Positions 1 through 8,250 of a stretch of 64,000 nt of DNA are shown piece after piece. The notes beneath the pieces were generated by a model, which did no database searches, had not been told where the DNA came from, and saw nothing but the letters and a program-made list of their open reading frames with translations. Location of the stretch: assembly GCA_903928075.1 (NCBI GenBank), contig CAIYPD010000052.1:1-64000 (forward strand), read 5' to 3'. Both the position numbers and the translations under genes were made by a program. Positions within the stretch are counted from its first letter, which is position 1; each line of letters starts with the position of its first letter. Source of the stretch: Candidatus Firestoneibacteriota bacterium. GTDB taxonomy: Bacteria; Oederibacteriota; D2-FULL-39-29.

Positions 1-991
1 AGGCGGGTATGGAATTTATGAACCTGAGGCCCCCGGTAAGAAATGTAAAGCTCTCCGGTTTTACCAGTTTTTTGCCGTCCAGGCTAACCGCCCCGTCAAG
101 AAAAATAACCCTGTACTCGGTATTGGGTTTGAGCGCATCCGCCGGTGCCAGGGAGTCGCATTTTAAGATCAAACGCCCGCTCCCGGCCCAGTTTGCAGTT
201 TTCTTTATGAAAGGAGTGATAATAAGCGCCTTCTCCACACTTGTTTTGTTCATAGGCTTAGAAAAATCAAAAGAAAGATAGAGACAGGTTTTCGAAGCTT
301 CCACACCGCTTATCCCGAATGTATTGGGAACTTCAACCGTCCCCGCTCCCCTTTCCGGCTTGCTCCGTATTAACCTGGGATAGATAGCGTCATAATCCGG
401 CTTTAGAAGAATGTCCGGCAGTTTAAGGTTAGAATTTTTTTCAAGAACAATTCCGTCCTGCGAGAAGGGCAAATAGTCTTCTGCCTTTACGGTCATTTTG
501 TAGATCCCGTAAGGAAAACTCTGAAAATTATAGTCGCCTTTTTCCCCCGTTTTCACTTTATACTCCACACCGTCTTTCTTAAGCGTCACAAAAATACCTT
601 CATGAAATGCAGTTCCTTCAAGAAGAACATATCCCGAGATATTTCCTCCGGAAACCGGTTTTAAGTCGTGTCTGTCATCACCATTTCCCGCAAAATTTCC
701 GGAAATCCGGCTATTTTGCTCCGGCTTTTTGAGTTGAGTCTCCGCAGCCGGGGTACTTTTAAGCTCTTTCTTTACCGGGCTACCGGAATCATTTTTCGGG
801 CTTTCCGAATAAATAACCCGGCCCTCCTTAACCGTATTCTTTTCTATTTCCTTTCCCCTTTTTATTTCTTTTTGTGAATCACTCAAAGAATCCTTACATT
901 TTCCCGTGAATTTCTCAGAAAAAGTACCAAAATAACTGATAACCATTAGCACTGCGGCGAAAAGGCCCATATAAAGATATATTTTTTTCAC
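1..991 (-). CDS. Membrane-anchored Ig-like surface protein, 3' part beyond window
   Basis: The frame is open from a GTG at 991 to the window edge, so the C-terminus is missing (about 330 codons seen). The start is chosen because AAAGGG lies a few bases upstream and the first residues form a membrane segment (MKKIYLYMGLFAAVLMVIS). A charged Lys/Glu/Ser-rich linker follows. Next, around residues 120-190, is a stretch like the carboxypeptidase regulatory (CarboxypepD_reg) fold: SGYVLLEG, then GEKGDYNFQSFPYGIYKM. After that comes a region like SbsA/Big_5 bacterial Ig domains (FDFSKPMNKTSVEKAL, then PNTEYRVIF). These folds are known from extracytoplasmic proteins, so it probably sits in the inner membrane facing the envelope. 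It is divergent from 1096-1578. The specific role is unknown. Confidence 0.75.
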   Translation of the reverse strand, partial: MKKIYLYMGLFAAVLMVISYFGTFSEKFTGKCKDSLSDSQKEIKRGKEIEKNTVKEGRVIYSESPKNDSGSPVKKELKSTPAAETQLKKPEQNSRISGNFAGNGDDRHDLKPVSGGNISGYVLLEGTAFHEGIFVTLKKDGVEYKVKTGEKGDYNFQSFPYGIYKMTVKAEDYLPFSQDGIVLEKNSNLKLPDILLKPDYDAIYPRLIRSKPERGAGTVEVPNTFGISGVEASKTCLYLSFDFSKPMNKTSVEKALIITPFIKKTANWAGSGRLILKCDSLAPADALKPNTEYRVIFLDGAVSLDGKKLVKPESFTFLTGGLRFINSIPA

Positions 992-1052
992 TTTTTCCCT
1001 TTATAAACAAGAGTTTTTATGATAATATTTCCCTGCGGGTATTGACCTGCTA

Positions 1053-1081
1053 ATTGTACTAAAAACGAATTTATAAGTCAA
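1053..1081 (-). promoter_or_regulatory. Sigma70-type promoter for the partial surface-protein gene
   Basis: On the - strand there is a TTGACT -35 box (1076-1081), a 17-base spacer, and a TACAAT -10 box (1053-1058). The start codon at 991 is about 55 bases downstream. Both boxes are near consensus and spacing is ideal. A + strand TTGACC (1042-1047) lies inside the same stretch, but its matching -10 is poor. Confidence 0.6.
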
Positions 1082-1095
1082 TCTAAAGGAGTTCT

Positions 1096-1578
1096 ATGAA
1101 AAAATTTTTGCTGCTTCTCCTCCTGATTCTTGCCGGTTACGCAGGTTATATGTACTTTGTAAAAGGCATCAATGTTTTTGAGAAGTATTATAAAAAACCG
1201 GCGGTAAATAAAGAAGCCGTAAAAAAGACGGAAGAGAAAAACACCGGAGATAAAAAAGTCGAAGCAAAAAAACCGGAAATTAAAAAAGTACTGCCGACAA
1301 ATCACCTGATAATTGAGCTTGAACTGAACAATACCGTACAGATAAAATCAAAAGATATTCCTACGGGCATGGTCCGCCTTGCTTCAATCAGCAAGGACTC
1401 CTGCGTCATAGATTTTTATAAAAGACAGCATATCTTAAACAAAAGAATGGATTTCAGACAGGTAATAGAAAAAAGCGGAACCATAGAAGTTCATTTGATT
1501 GAGATAAAAGCCAAAAGCGCACTCGTTTCGATGACTAACACCGTCAATACCGAAGATCATTTATTTGTTGTAAAATGA
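1096..1578 (+). CDS. Small membrane-anchored protein of unknown function
   Basis: This 160-residue protein is the only + strand gene supported in the window. AAAGGAG lies just before the ATG. An N-terminal hydrophobic segment (residues 3-22) suggests a signal anchor. It is followed by a Lys/Glu-rich low-complexity linker (about residues 34-66), then a C-terminal domain of about 90 residues with alternating hydrophobics (HLIIELELNN, then VRLASISKDSCVIDF) that looks beta-rich. I recognise no family. It is divergent from the anchored Ig-like gene and ends 17 bases from the stop of RNase R, which is convergent. The anchor-linker-domain plan resembles its divergent neighbour, so both may act in the envelope. 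Confidence 0.7.
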   Translation: MKKFLLLLLLILAGYAGYMYFVKGINVFEKYYKKPAVNKEAVKKTEEKNTGDKKVEAKKPEIKKVLPTNHLIIELELNNTVQIKSKDIPTGMVRLASISKDSCVIDFYKRQHILNKRMDFRQVIEKSGTIEVHLIEIKAKSALVSMTNTVNTEDHLFVVK

Positions 1579-1595
1579 ACTTAACCGGAAGTCTC

Positions 1596-3695
1596 TTATT
1601 TGCTGAGTATAAAATCCACCTGGCGCTTGTCAACATCCACGCGCTCGACTTTAATTCTGACTTTATCGCCTAAACGGAAGCGTCTTTTTTTATTGCGGCC
1701 TATTATGGTGTACTGTTTCTCATCAAAGGTATAATAATCATCATCCATACTCGAAACATGGACCAGACCTTCCACCATCAAAGAAGTTATTTCTACAAAT
1801 ATGCCGTAACTCTGGACTCCGGTAATGGAACCGTCAAAGACTTTCCCGGCATAATTATTAATAAGCTGTATTTTCTTAAGTTTTACTATCTCCTCTTCTA
1901 CTTCCTCGGCTATACGCTCGGTAAGAGAGCAATGTTTGGCTATTTTCATAAGTTCGCCTTCGGGATATTTCCCTTTTGGCTCCCTGTCTATCAGGACTTT
2001 TAATACCCGGTGTACCGCAAGATCGGGATATCTTCTTATCGGGGAAGTAAAATGGCTGTAATATTTCTTGGCCAGAGCAAAATGCCCTCTTGCCTCCGTG
2101 GAATAAATAGCAAGTTTCATAGACCGGAGCGCAAGATTATTTATCAGTTCTTCTTCCGGGGTGCCTTTTATTTTCTTAAGGAGCGCCTGGATCAATTTTG
2201 GATCCACATCCTCTTTAAGTTTCAAAGGGTAACCTAAAGAATTTACAAATCTTTGAAATTCAATAAGGTCGGCGTAATCAGGAACATCATGGACGCGGTA
2301 AACAGAGAAAAGCCCGTGCCGGAAGATTTGCGTGGCGACAACCTCATTGGTTAAAAGCATAAATTCCTCAATCAAACGGTGCGCCCAATTTCTTACTACC
2401 TTCTCGCATCTTAAGGGCGCGTCATGCGCATCGAGGACTATCCTGCTTTCAGGCAGGTCAAAATCTATTGAACCGTCTTTGAATCTCTTTTTATTAAGAA
2501 TTTTTGCAACCTCAAGCATCTTATCGAGAACCGGAGTAATGTCAGAATATTCTTCCCGGAGTTTAAGGTCTTTATCTTCCACTATTTTTGAGACCTTGGT
2601 ATAGGTCATACGCCGTTTGGAACGGATGATACTTTTAACCAGCTCCACGCCTCTTATCTCTCCGGCAGTAGAAAGCCTTACTATTGCAGACATTGTAAGC
2701 CGGTCTTCGTCGGGTCTTAGGGAACACATCTCATTGGAAAGTGCTTCAGGAAGCATAGGAATAACATGATTGGGAAAGTAGATGCTGTTGCCGCGCTTAA
2801 AACCTTCGTCGTCAAGAGCGGTGCCCGGCTTCACATAATAGCTCACATCGGCAATGTGTACCCCGAGAATATATTCATCGTTTTCTTCCTTTAGCGATAC
2901 GGCATCGTCAAAATCCTTGGCATCCTCACCGTCTATGGTAAAAACAATGTCCCTGCGGAAGTCTTTCCGCTTTTTAATTTCTTCTTCTGGAATATTTACG
3001 GCCGCGGCTTTTGCTTCGGCAATTACTTCCGGCGTAAACTCGGTGCGGATATTATACTGTCTGATAATTGCCTTGAAGTCCACCTCGGGGTCAAGTTTAA
3101 ACCCGAGAACCTCAATTATTTTTCCTTCCGGATTCATTCCTCTTTCGGGCCATTCCGTCACCTTAACAACAACCTTTTGACCGGTCTTTGAATTTAGAGA
3201 ATCGCTCTTATGCACATATATATTATGCCAGATCTTTTTATCATCAGGGACCACAAAACCAAAATGTTTACTTTCCTCATAAACCCCGACTATTTCATTG
3301 TTTACTCTTTCCAGAACCCGGATAATTTCGCCTTCCTTTTTTTTACCGTCCTTACTGCCGGTAATGCGGGTGACCACTTTATCCCCGTGCATGGCCCCGT
3401 TCATCATCGGCGGCGGAATGAAGATATCCTGTTCAAGCCCTTCGACTATCACAAAACCAAAACCGTTCCGGTGTCCCGTGAGCACTCCGACTTTAAGATC
3501 CATTGCCTCGGCCAGGCCGAACCGGTCATTGGAAATACGGACAATCTTACCTTCCGAAATAAGCCCGCTTAGAAAACGGTCCAGCCGCTTTTTATCTTTT
3601 TTGTAGAAATTAAATCGCTTCATTATATCTCTGAAGGCGGCGGGGCCTTTCTTTTCTGAGGTAAGGTATTTAAGGAAGGTTTCGTTTGTAATCAT
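1596..3695 (-). CDS. rnr: Ribonuclease R (3'-5' exoribonuclease)
   Basis: This 699-residue RNase II/R-family hydrolase degrades structured RNA processively from the 3' end. Residues 5-60 look like the N-terminal winged helix, two cold-shock OB folds follow (about 66-200), and the RNB catalytic domain starts near 245. The metal-binding aspartates sit in DGEDAKDFDD (255-264). HIADVSYYV, the RRYPDL stretch and a C-terminal S1 domain (about 615-697) complete the RNase R order. An RNase II would lack the extended N-terminus. The start has AGGA nearby. It lies downstream of tRNA-Leu on the same strand. Confidence 0.95.
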   Translation of the reverse strand: MITNETFLKYLTSEKKGPAAFRDIMKRFNFYKKDKKRLDRFLSGLISEGKIVRISNDRFGLAEAMDLKVGVLTGHRNGFGFVIVEGLEQDIFIPPPMMNGAMHGDKVVTRITGSKDGKKKEGEIIRVLERVNNEIVGVYEESKHFGFVVPDDKKIWHNIYVHKSDSLNSKTGQKVVVKVTEWPERGMNPEGKIIEVLGFKLDPEVDFKAIIRQYNIRTEFTPEVIAEAKAAAVNIPEEEIKKRKDFRRDIVFTIDGEDAKDFDDAVSLKEENDEYILGVHIADVSYYVKPGTALDDEGFKRGNSIYFPNHVIPMLPEALSNEMCSLRPDEDRLTMSAIVRLSTAGEIRGVELVKSIIRSKRRMTYTKVSKIVEDKDLKLREEYSDITPVLDKMLEVAKILNKKRFKDGSIDFDLPESRIVLDAHDAPLRCEKVVRNWAHRLIEEFMLLTNEVVATQIFRHGLFSVYRVHDVPDYADLIEFQRFVNSLGYPLKLKEDVDPKLIQALLKKIKGTPEEELINNLALRSMKLAIYSTEARGHFALAKKYYSHFTSPIRRYPDLAVHRVLKVLIDREPKGKYPEGELMKIAKHCSLTERIAEEVEEEIVKLKKIQLINNYAGKVFDGSITGVQSYGIFVEITSLMVEGLVHVSSMDDDYYTFDEKQYTIIGRNKKRRFRLGDKVRIKVERVDVDKRQVDFILSK

Positions 3696-3769
3696 TAAAT
3701 TGTTTTCCTGTCCCTGATGTCTTGGTTTAATAAAACACCTCCTTTACCCGTATCCTGCCGTCTAATAAG

Positions 3770-3853
3770 TGCGGAAGGGGGGACTTGAACCCCCAATCCC
3801 GTGAAGGAACCAGAACCTGAATCTGGCGTGTCTGCCAATTCCACCACTTCCGC
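3770..3853 (-). tRNA. tRNA-Leu (anticodon CAG)
   Basis: The - strand folds into a class II tRNA. The acceptor GCGGAAG pairs with CTTCCGC, the D-arm is TGGTGGAATTGGCAGACACG, the anticodon loop is TTCAGGT on a CCAGA/TCTGG stem, and there is a long variable arm and a GGTTCAAGTCC T-loop. The discriminator is A, as expected for leucine. CCA is not encoded, so it must be added. The 5' end is only 9 bases after the stop of the diguanylate cyclase gene. Confidence 0.95.
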
Positions 3854-3862
3854 ATGCTGCCT

Positions 3863-5623
3863 CTACTTCTCAGGTATTTTTACCGCATTTTCCATCAGGC
3901 AAACTCTGTTTCGTCCGCCCTCTTTTGCTTTGTAGAGCATTTCATCCGCTTTTGCCATAAGGTCGTTCATTTTCTCGGCGTCTAGAGGATAACTCGCAAC
4001 ACCCAAGCTCACCGTAATATTTATCTTTGCCGCGCCTATGTCAAATTTGTGCCTTTCTATATTACTTCTTATTCTCTCCGCGTAGTAACCCGCCCCTTCC
4101 TTGGAAGTTTCTGTCGCTAGTATTGCAAACTCTTCGCCGCCGTAGCGCGCCACCAGATCGGTCGAACGGCTAAGACTTTTGACAATAATAACGAATTCCT
4201 TTAGAACCTTGTCTCCGGCCTGATGTCCGTAGGTATCGTTTACTTTCTTAAAAAGATCCAGATCCATCATCAAAACAGCAATTCCACCGCCGTAACGCTT
4301 TACGCTTTTAACTTCTTCTTCCAGGCGGAAAAGAAAATATCTCCTTAAATACGCTTTAGTCAAGCCGTCTGTAATAGAAAGCGTGTGCAGGTAGGAGTTT
4401 GAAATGGCCACATTTGCCATACCCATAAGGGTTGATAAAAATTCAAAATCCTCTTCCCTGTAATTGTTCTCATACTTGCAGGGCCCTATAACCATAAACC
4501 CGTTTACCCGGTCTTTTACTATTACCGGTAACAGCATCTCGCAGTTAAGCTCTCTTAACTTATCTAAATTTGCTTTATCCGTGCTCTTACAAGTCTCTTC
4601 TAATTCCGAAAATCGGTATGTTTTTGGATTTTTAGTTATATACTTAAATACCGGATCCAGAGGATCAAAAACCATATTAGTGTCACTTTGAATACCCGAA
4701 GAGATATGAAAACTTATTAAATCCTGCTCTTCATTCAGTAGAATGAAAAAAGCCGCGCTTTTGGCGTTTATATGTTCTTTGCAGGTATACAGTAAAACGC
4801 TGGCCAAATTTTTCATATCAAGGCTGAAATTAAGTTCTTTGGCTGCGTTTAAAAGCGTTGAGATATCCCTTACTCTTCGACGCAGTTTAACCTGGGTTTT
4901 ATCAAGTATTTCTACGGTTTCATTAAAGCTGTCCGCCAGTTCCCGAATCTCATCATTGGTTTTAACAATGATTTTTTTATCGAGCCGGCCTTTACCGAAT
5001 AGAATAACCGCCTGCGTAAGCTTCTCTATCGGCCTGACCATCAGGCCTATGAAAAAGAACGATACTGCTATCGTAACAATTATACCCGCAACGACGACTA
5101 ATATAATCGTCCTGTTTATTTTCCTGATTACTTTGTCGGATTCGGCTTTTGAGTATCCAACCCTGACAACTCCCACTTTTTTACCAGAAACTATTATCGG
5201 ACTGGAAACATCCAGAATTCCCATCCCGGTCTTAGGGTCGATTACATGCTGCTTATAAAATCCGCTGAGAGAACTTAAGGCACCCGAAGAAACTCTGTCG
5301 CTAAGCCTTTTGCCTTTCTTAACCGAAGAATCGGAATGAGCCCAAATTTTGCCTTCTTTATCAAAAACCATAGCGTACAGTACTTCGTGGTCGGCTATTC
5401 CGATGTTATCCGCATCCTCAGCCAGCATTAACTCATTATTAGTTAATATTGCGCGGGTGCTCGCCCTTAGAAGGCTCTTCGTAATTCCTACCGCTTTTTC
5501 TTCTATTTCTCTGTTTAAGGTTGTCTTCAGCTGCCCCGAAATAATAAGGCTTACAACAATAAAAACCACAGAGACAATTAAAAATACCAGTAAAGATATC
5601 TTAAACTTAATAGATATTTTCAT
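3863..5623 (-). CDS. Membrane sensor diguanylate cyclase (HAMP-GAF-GGDEF)
   Basis: This 586-residue inner-membrane enzyme should make cyclic di-GMP from two GTP. It has a transmembrane segment (about 8-30), a periplasmic sensor region (30-170) of Cache-like layout, a second membrane helix (172-196), HAMP (about 196-245), a coiled-coil link, a GAF-like domain (about 255-405), and GGDEF (418-578). The active-site motif is GGEEF (495-499). An RSTD I-site (486-489) sits five residues before it, so product inhibition is expected. The ATG is 3 bases after the xylulokinase stop and lacks a strong SD, which suggests translational coupling. The PilZ proteins at 15.7-17.3 kb are possible readers of its signal. 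Confidence 0.93.
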   Translation of the reverse strand: MKISIKFKISLLVFLIVSVVFIVVSLIISGQLKTTLNREIEEKAVGITKSLLRASTRAILTNNELMLAEDADNIGIADHEVLYAMVFDKEGKIWAHSDSSVKKGKRLSDRVSSGALSSLSGFYKQHVIDPKTGMGILDVSSPIIVSGKKVGVVRVGYSKAESDKVIRKINRTIILVVVAGIIVTIAVSFFFIGLMVRPIEKLTQAVILFGKGRLDKKIIVKTNDEIRELADSFNETVEILDKTQVKLRRRVRDISTLLNAAKELNFSLDMKNLASVLLYTCKEHINAKSAAFFILLNEEQDLISFHISSGIQSDTNMVFDPLDPVFKYITKNPKTYRFSELEETCKSTDKANLDKLRELNCEMLLPVIVKDRVNGFMVIGPCKYENNYREEDFEFLSTLMGMANVAISNSYLHTLSITDGLTKAYLRRYFLFRLEEEVKSVKRYGGGIAVLMMDLDLFKKVNDTYGHQAGDKVLKEFVIIVKSLSRSTDLVARYGGEEFAILATETSKEGAGYYAERIRSNIERHKFDIGAAKINITVSLGVASYPLDAEKMNDLMAKADEMLYKAKEGGRNRVCLMENAVKIPEK

Positions 5624-5626
5624 CTA

Positions 5627-7144
5627 TCAGCAATCAGCCAGCTCCTTAAATTCGTCCTTCAGGTTACTATATGATTTCTTATAGAGGTTATAATATCTTT
5701 TATAAAATAACTGATGTTTCTTGTTTGGCTTAAAGCTTTCTTTGGTCTTGATAAGTTTTTTGCAGATTTTTTTAAGGTCCGTATAAAGCCCCGTGCCGCT
5801 GCCGGCAAGCAGAGCCGCACCTAAAGCGCCGCCTTCCGTAAGATTTACCGAGATAACCTTTTGCCCGAAAATATCGGCGAGCATCTGTAGCCAGAACTTA
5901 GACTTTGCGCCGCCTCCGCTTACTCTTATTTGCTGTACGGGTATTTTCAAAGAACGCATTATTTCTATCGAATCCTTAAGACCAAAAGAAATACCTTCAA
6001 GAACCGCGCGGGCCATATGCTTTTTGTTATGATGCAATCCAAGGCCTATAAAGGTACCTCTGGCGTAGGGGTCCGCATAGGGTGTCCTCTCGCCGGAAAG
6101 ATACGGTAAAAACAGAAGTTTTTCCGAGCCCGGCCTAATCTTTTCCAAATCTTTCAAAATAATTTCATAAGGATCTATCTTTTTTACGGCAGCCAGAGAT
6201 ATCTCTTCCCGGCACAGCGTATCCTTGAACCACTTAAGAGAACCACCGGCGGAGAGCATAACTCCCATCGTATGCCACTTGCCTTTTACAGCATGGCAGA
6301 AAGTATGAATCCGGCCTTCTTTATCCCTTTTTAATTTATCTGAAAAAGCAAAAACCACTCCCGAAGTCCCGAGAGTAACTGAAATGATACCTTTTTCCAC
6401 TATCCCGCAGCCGATGGCCGAGGCCGCCTGGTCCCCTCCTCCGCCGCCCACCGGAGTACTTACTGCCAACCCGGTAAGTTTTGAGGCCTTCGAGTCCACA
6501 TAAGCCGTGATTTCTTCCGACTCAAAGCATTCCGGAAGTAGTTCTCTGCTTATATTTAATTCTTTAAGTATTGTTTCAGACCATTTCCTGTTTTTAACAT
6601 CCAGAAGAAGAGTCCCTGAAGCATCAGAAACTTCTGTCGCAAATTTTCCGGTCAACTTGAACCGGATATAATCCTTAGGTAAAAGTATCTTAGCTGTCTT
6701 TTTGTATAACTCCGGCTCGTTTTCCCGCATCCAGAGAATCTTCCCGGCAGTAAAACCGGTAAGCGCCGGATTTGCAACCAGATTAATAAGCCTTTCTGCC
6801 CCGATTTTTTTTGTAATCTCAGCGCACTGTTTTACGGTCCGCTGGTCACACCAGAGAATCGCCGGCCGGAGAACTTCATTATTTCTATCAAGCGCCACCA
6901 GGCCGTGCATCTGTCCTGAAAGCCCTACCGCCGCGATATCTGAAACCTTAACACCTTTAACTACCGACCGTAGTCCGCTTACAACCGCTTTCCACCAGTC
7001 CCCGGGATTTTGTTCAGCCCAACCGGGTTTGGGAGTAGACAACGGATATTCATAAAATGCCTTCGCCAGCACCCTCCCATTGGTATCAATAAGAATTACC
7101 TTGGTACCGCCGGTTCCAATATCTATTCCTATCAGGTATTTTAT
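5627..7144 (-). CDS. xylB: Xylulokinase-type FGGY sugar kinase, apparent ATA start
   Basis: FGGY-family kinase of about 505 residues, likely phosphorylating D-xylulose for the pentose phosphate pathway. The N-terminus reads KYLIGIDIGTGGTK, the phosphate-binding loop. GLSGQMHGL, ILWCDQRT, GGGGGDQAASAIGCG and SGGGAKSKFW follow in family order. The nearest standard start (GTG at 7072) would remove the phosphate loop, and no ATG, GTG or TTG occurs in frame between it and an upstream TAA. GAGGAG, six bases before ATA at 7144, marks the natural initiation point. Either ATA is used or one base is wrong. Other FGGY substrates (such as ribulose) cannot be excluded. It lies upstream of, and close to, the diguanylate cyclase gene. 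Confidence 0.88.
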   Translation of the reverse strand: MKYLIGIDIGTGGTKVILIDTNGRVLAKAFYEYPLSTPKPGWAEQNPGDWWKAVVSGLRSVVKGVKVSDIAAVGLSGQMHGLVALDRNNEVLRPAILWCDQRTVKQCAEITKKIGAERLINLVANPALTGFTAGKILWMRENEPELYKKTAKILLPKDYIRFKLTGKFATEVSDASGTLLLDVKNRKWSETILKELNISRELLPECFESEEITAYVDSKASKLTGLAVSTPVGGGGGDQAASAIGCGIVEKGIISVTLGTSGVVFAFSDKLKRDKEGRIHTFCHAVKGKWHTMGVMLSAGGSLKWFKDTLCREEISLAAVKKIDPYEIILKDLEKIRPGSEKLLFLPYLSGERTPYADPYARGTFIGLGLHHNKKHMARAVLEGISFGLKDSIEIMRSLKIPVQQIRVSGGGAKSKFWLQMLADIFGQKVISVNLTEGGALGAALLAGSGTGLYTDLKKICKKLIKTKESFKPNKKHQLFYKRYYNLYKKSYSNLKDEFKELADC

Positions 7145-7249
7145 ATCGTACTCCTCGAAGATGATTCCACCGACTGAAGTACTATTAGATTATGCTCTTT
7201 AAACTATATCTAATTTTGCGAACGAACGAAGTGAGTCGGGCTGCTTTTA

Positions 7250-7293
7250 TCTATTCCCGATTCTCGATTTTCTATTGTTCTATTCTCTAATTA
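7250..7293. repeat. Degenerate 9-bp-period spacer repeat
   Basis: The stretch between xylulokinase and tRNA-His is a run of near-repeats built from TCTATT, GATTCTCGA and TTCTATT units. The period is about 9 bases and no reading frame is preserved. It resembles the other 9-bp-period tracts in this window (14523, 29480, 34386) in style but not in sequence. Confidence 0.4.
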
Positions 7294-7311
7294 TTTGCAA
7301 TACAAATAATT

Positions 7312-7389
7312 TGGGGCGAGTGACGGGATTTGAACCCGCGGCATTCAGATCCACAATCTGACACTCTAACCAGCTGAGCTACACCCGCC
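7312..7389 (-). tRNA. tRNA-His (anticodon GTG), CCA encoded
   Basis: The - strand gives a cloverleaf with the extra 5' G(-1) opposite C73 that marks histidine tRNAs. The acceptor is GCGGGTG against CACTCGC with one G-U pair. The D-arm is TAGCTCAGCTGGTTAGAG, the anticodon stem is TCAGA/TCTGA around TTGTGGA, and the T-arm is CGGGTTCAAATCCCG. The 3' CCA is present in the DNA, unlike tRNA-Leu above. Confidence 0.95.
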
Positions 7390-7410
7390 GCATCAAAAAG
7401 ACTGATATTC

Positions 7411-7440
7411 ATTATATATTATCAAAGCCCGTAAAATCAA
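7411..7440 (-). promoter_or_regulatory. Promoter for tRNA-His
   Basis: On the - strand TTGATT (7435-7440), an 18-base spacer and TATAAT (7411-7416) lie just upstream of the tRNA 5' end, putting the transcription start about 15 bases before it. The preceding gene ends in a strong terminator, so an independent promoter makes sense. Confidence 0.55.
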
Positions 7441-7451
7441 CAGTTTTCCAG

Positions 7452-7490
7452 AAAAAAAAGCGTGACAGTCACCGGTGACTGTCACGCTTT
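7452..7490 (-). terminator. Rho-independent terminator after the MBL-fold gene
   Basis: A perfect 34-base inverted repeat (7457-7490, two 17-base arms with no unpaired centre in DNA, core ACCGGT) is followed on the - strand by eight T residues (7452-7459 read in reverse). It lies about 15 bases past the stop at 7506. This is the clearest intrinsic terminator in the window. Confidence 0.85.
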
Positions 7491-7505
7491 GGGTTTAGTT
7501 AAATA

Positions 7506-8225
7506 TTACTTTTTGTGAAGCTGAAGAACTCCACCGTGAGCAGTGGCTATGTATTCTACTCCTTTGATAGTATCAAGGATTTTTAGAGATTCTTTTATTG
7601 TTTCCGGCTCTTCTGACGGGGGCTTTGGCATTCCTATTAGTTTGCCGTTTTTTGTTATAGCCAGGTCTCCAACTGCAAGGTATTTACCGCTAATCAGGTA
7701 GGAGGTTGAACCAATCGTATGCCCGGGTGTTAAAAAAGCTTTGATAACAGCTTTTCCGATAGTTATCACTTCACCGTCTTTTATTAATTTATAGGTTTTT
7801 ACCGGTAGGGGGTTGGTTTTCCTTAAAAACATAAAATGCCTTTTTACCGCGCCGGTTACCAGGGGTTCTTCTTTTTCCGGAAGGTAGACAACAGCGTTCT
7901 TCATTGCCGGTAAACCGTTCACATGGTCGCCATCTGAATGCGTAAGAAAAACCGCTTTTACTTTAAGCGGATCGATACCTAACACCTTAAACTCTGCCTC
8001 AACCGACCCGGGATTATTATTGGCATCAAAGCAGATAAGGTCTTCTCCGGTTTTAAAAACAAACATATCAACGAATTTATCCTTGATTGAAAAGAACTCT
8101 TCCGTAATCTTCCCTGTCTCCGCCGGCCTAAAACTCCGCATCGTCATTACCATAGGCAAAGCCAAAAGAACGAGTACAACAACTACAATTCCCAAAACAA
8201 TAGCTACTTTACTCCTGGTTTTCAT
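7506..8225 (-). CDS. Membrane-anchored MBL-fold metallohydrolase
   Basis: The 239-residue protein has an N-terminal hydrophobic anchor (residues 7-28), so the catalytic domain should face the periplasm. The metal site is THSDGDHVNG (95-104), a variant of the HxHxDH box with Asp in place of the second His. PGHTIGSTSYLI (167-178), GDLA (186-189) and the final TAHGG supply the remaining ligands. The start has AAGGAGGA. MBL enzymes hydrolyse many substrates (thioesters, lactones, phosphodiesters, beta-lactams), and the sequence does not tell which. It lies downstream of the MetH-activation-like gene and ends at a strong terminator. Confidence 0.88.
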   Translation of the reverse strand: MKTRSKVAIVLGIVVVVLVLLALPMVMTMRSFRPAETGKITEEFFSIKDKFVDMFVFKTGEDLICFDANNNPGSVEAEFKVLGIDPLKVKAVFLTHSDGDHVNGLPAMKNAVVYLPEKEEPLVTGAVKRHFMFLRKTNPLPVKTYKLIKDGEVITIGKAVIKAFLTPGHTIGSTSYLISGKYLAVGDLAITKNGKLIGMPKPPSEEPETIKESLKILDTIKGVEYIATAHGGVLQLHKK

Positions 8226-8250
8226 TTTCCCATCCTCCTTAGTTGAATCA

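Noticed and set aside
5627..7072. Xylulokinase starting at GTG 7072
   Set aside because: It would drop the conserved phosphate-binding loop that is encoded in frame upstream.
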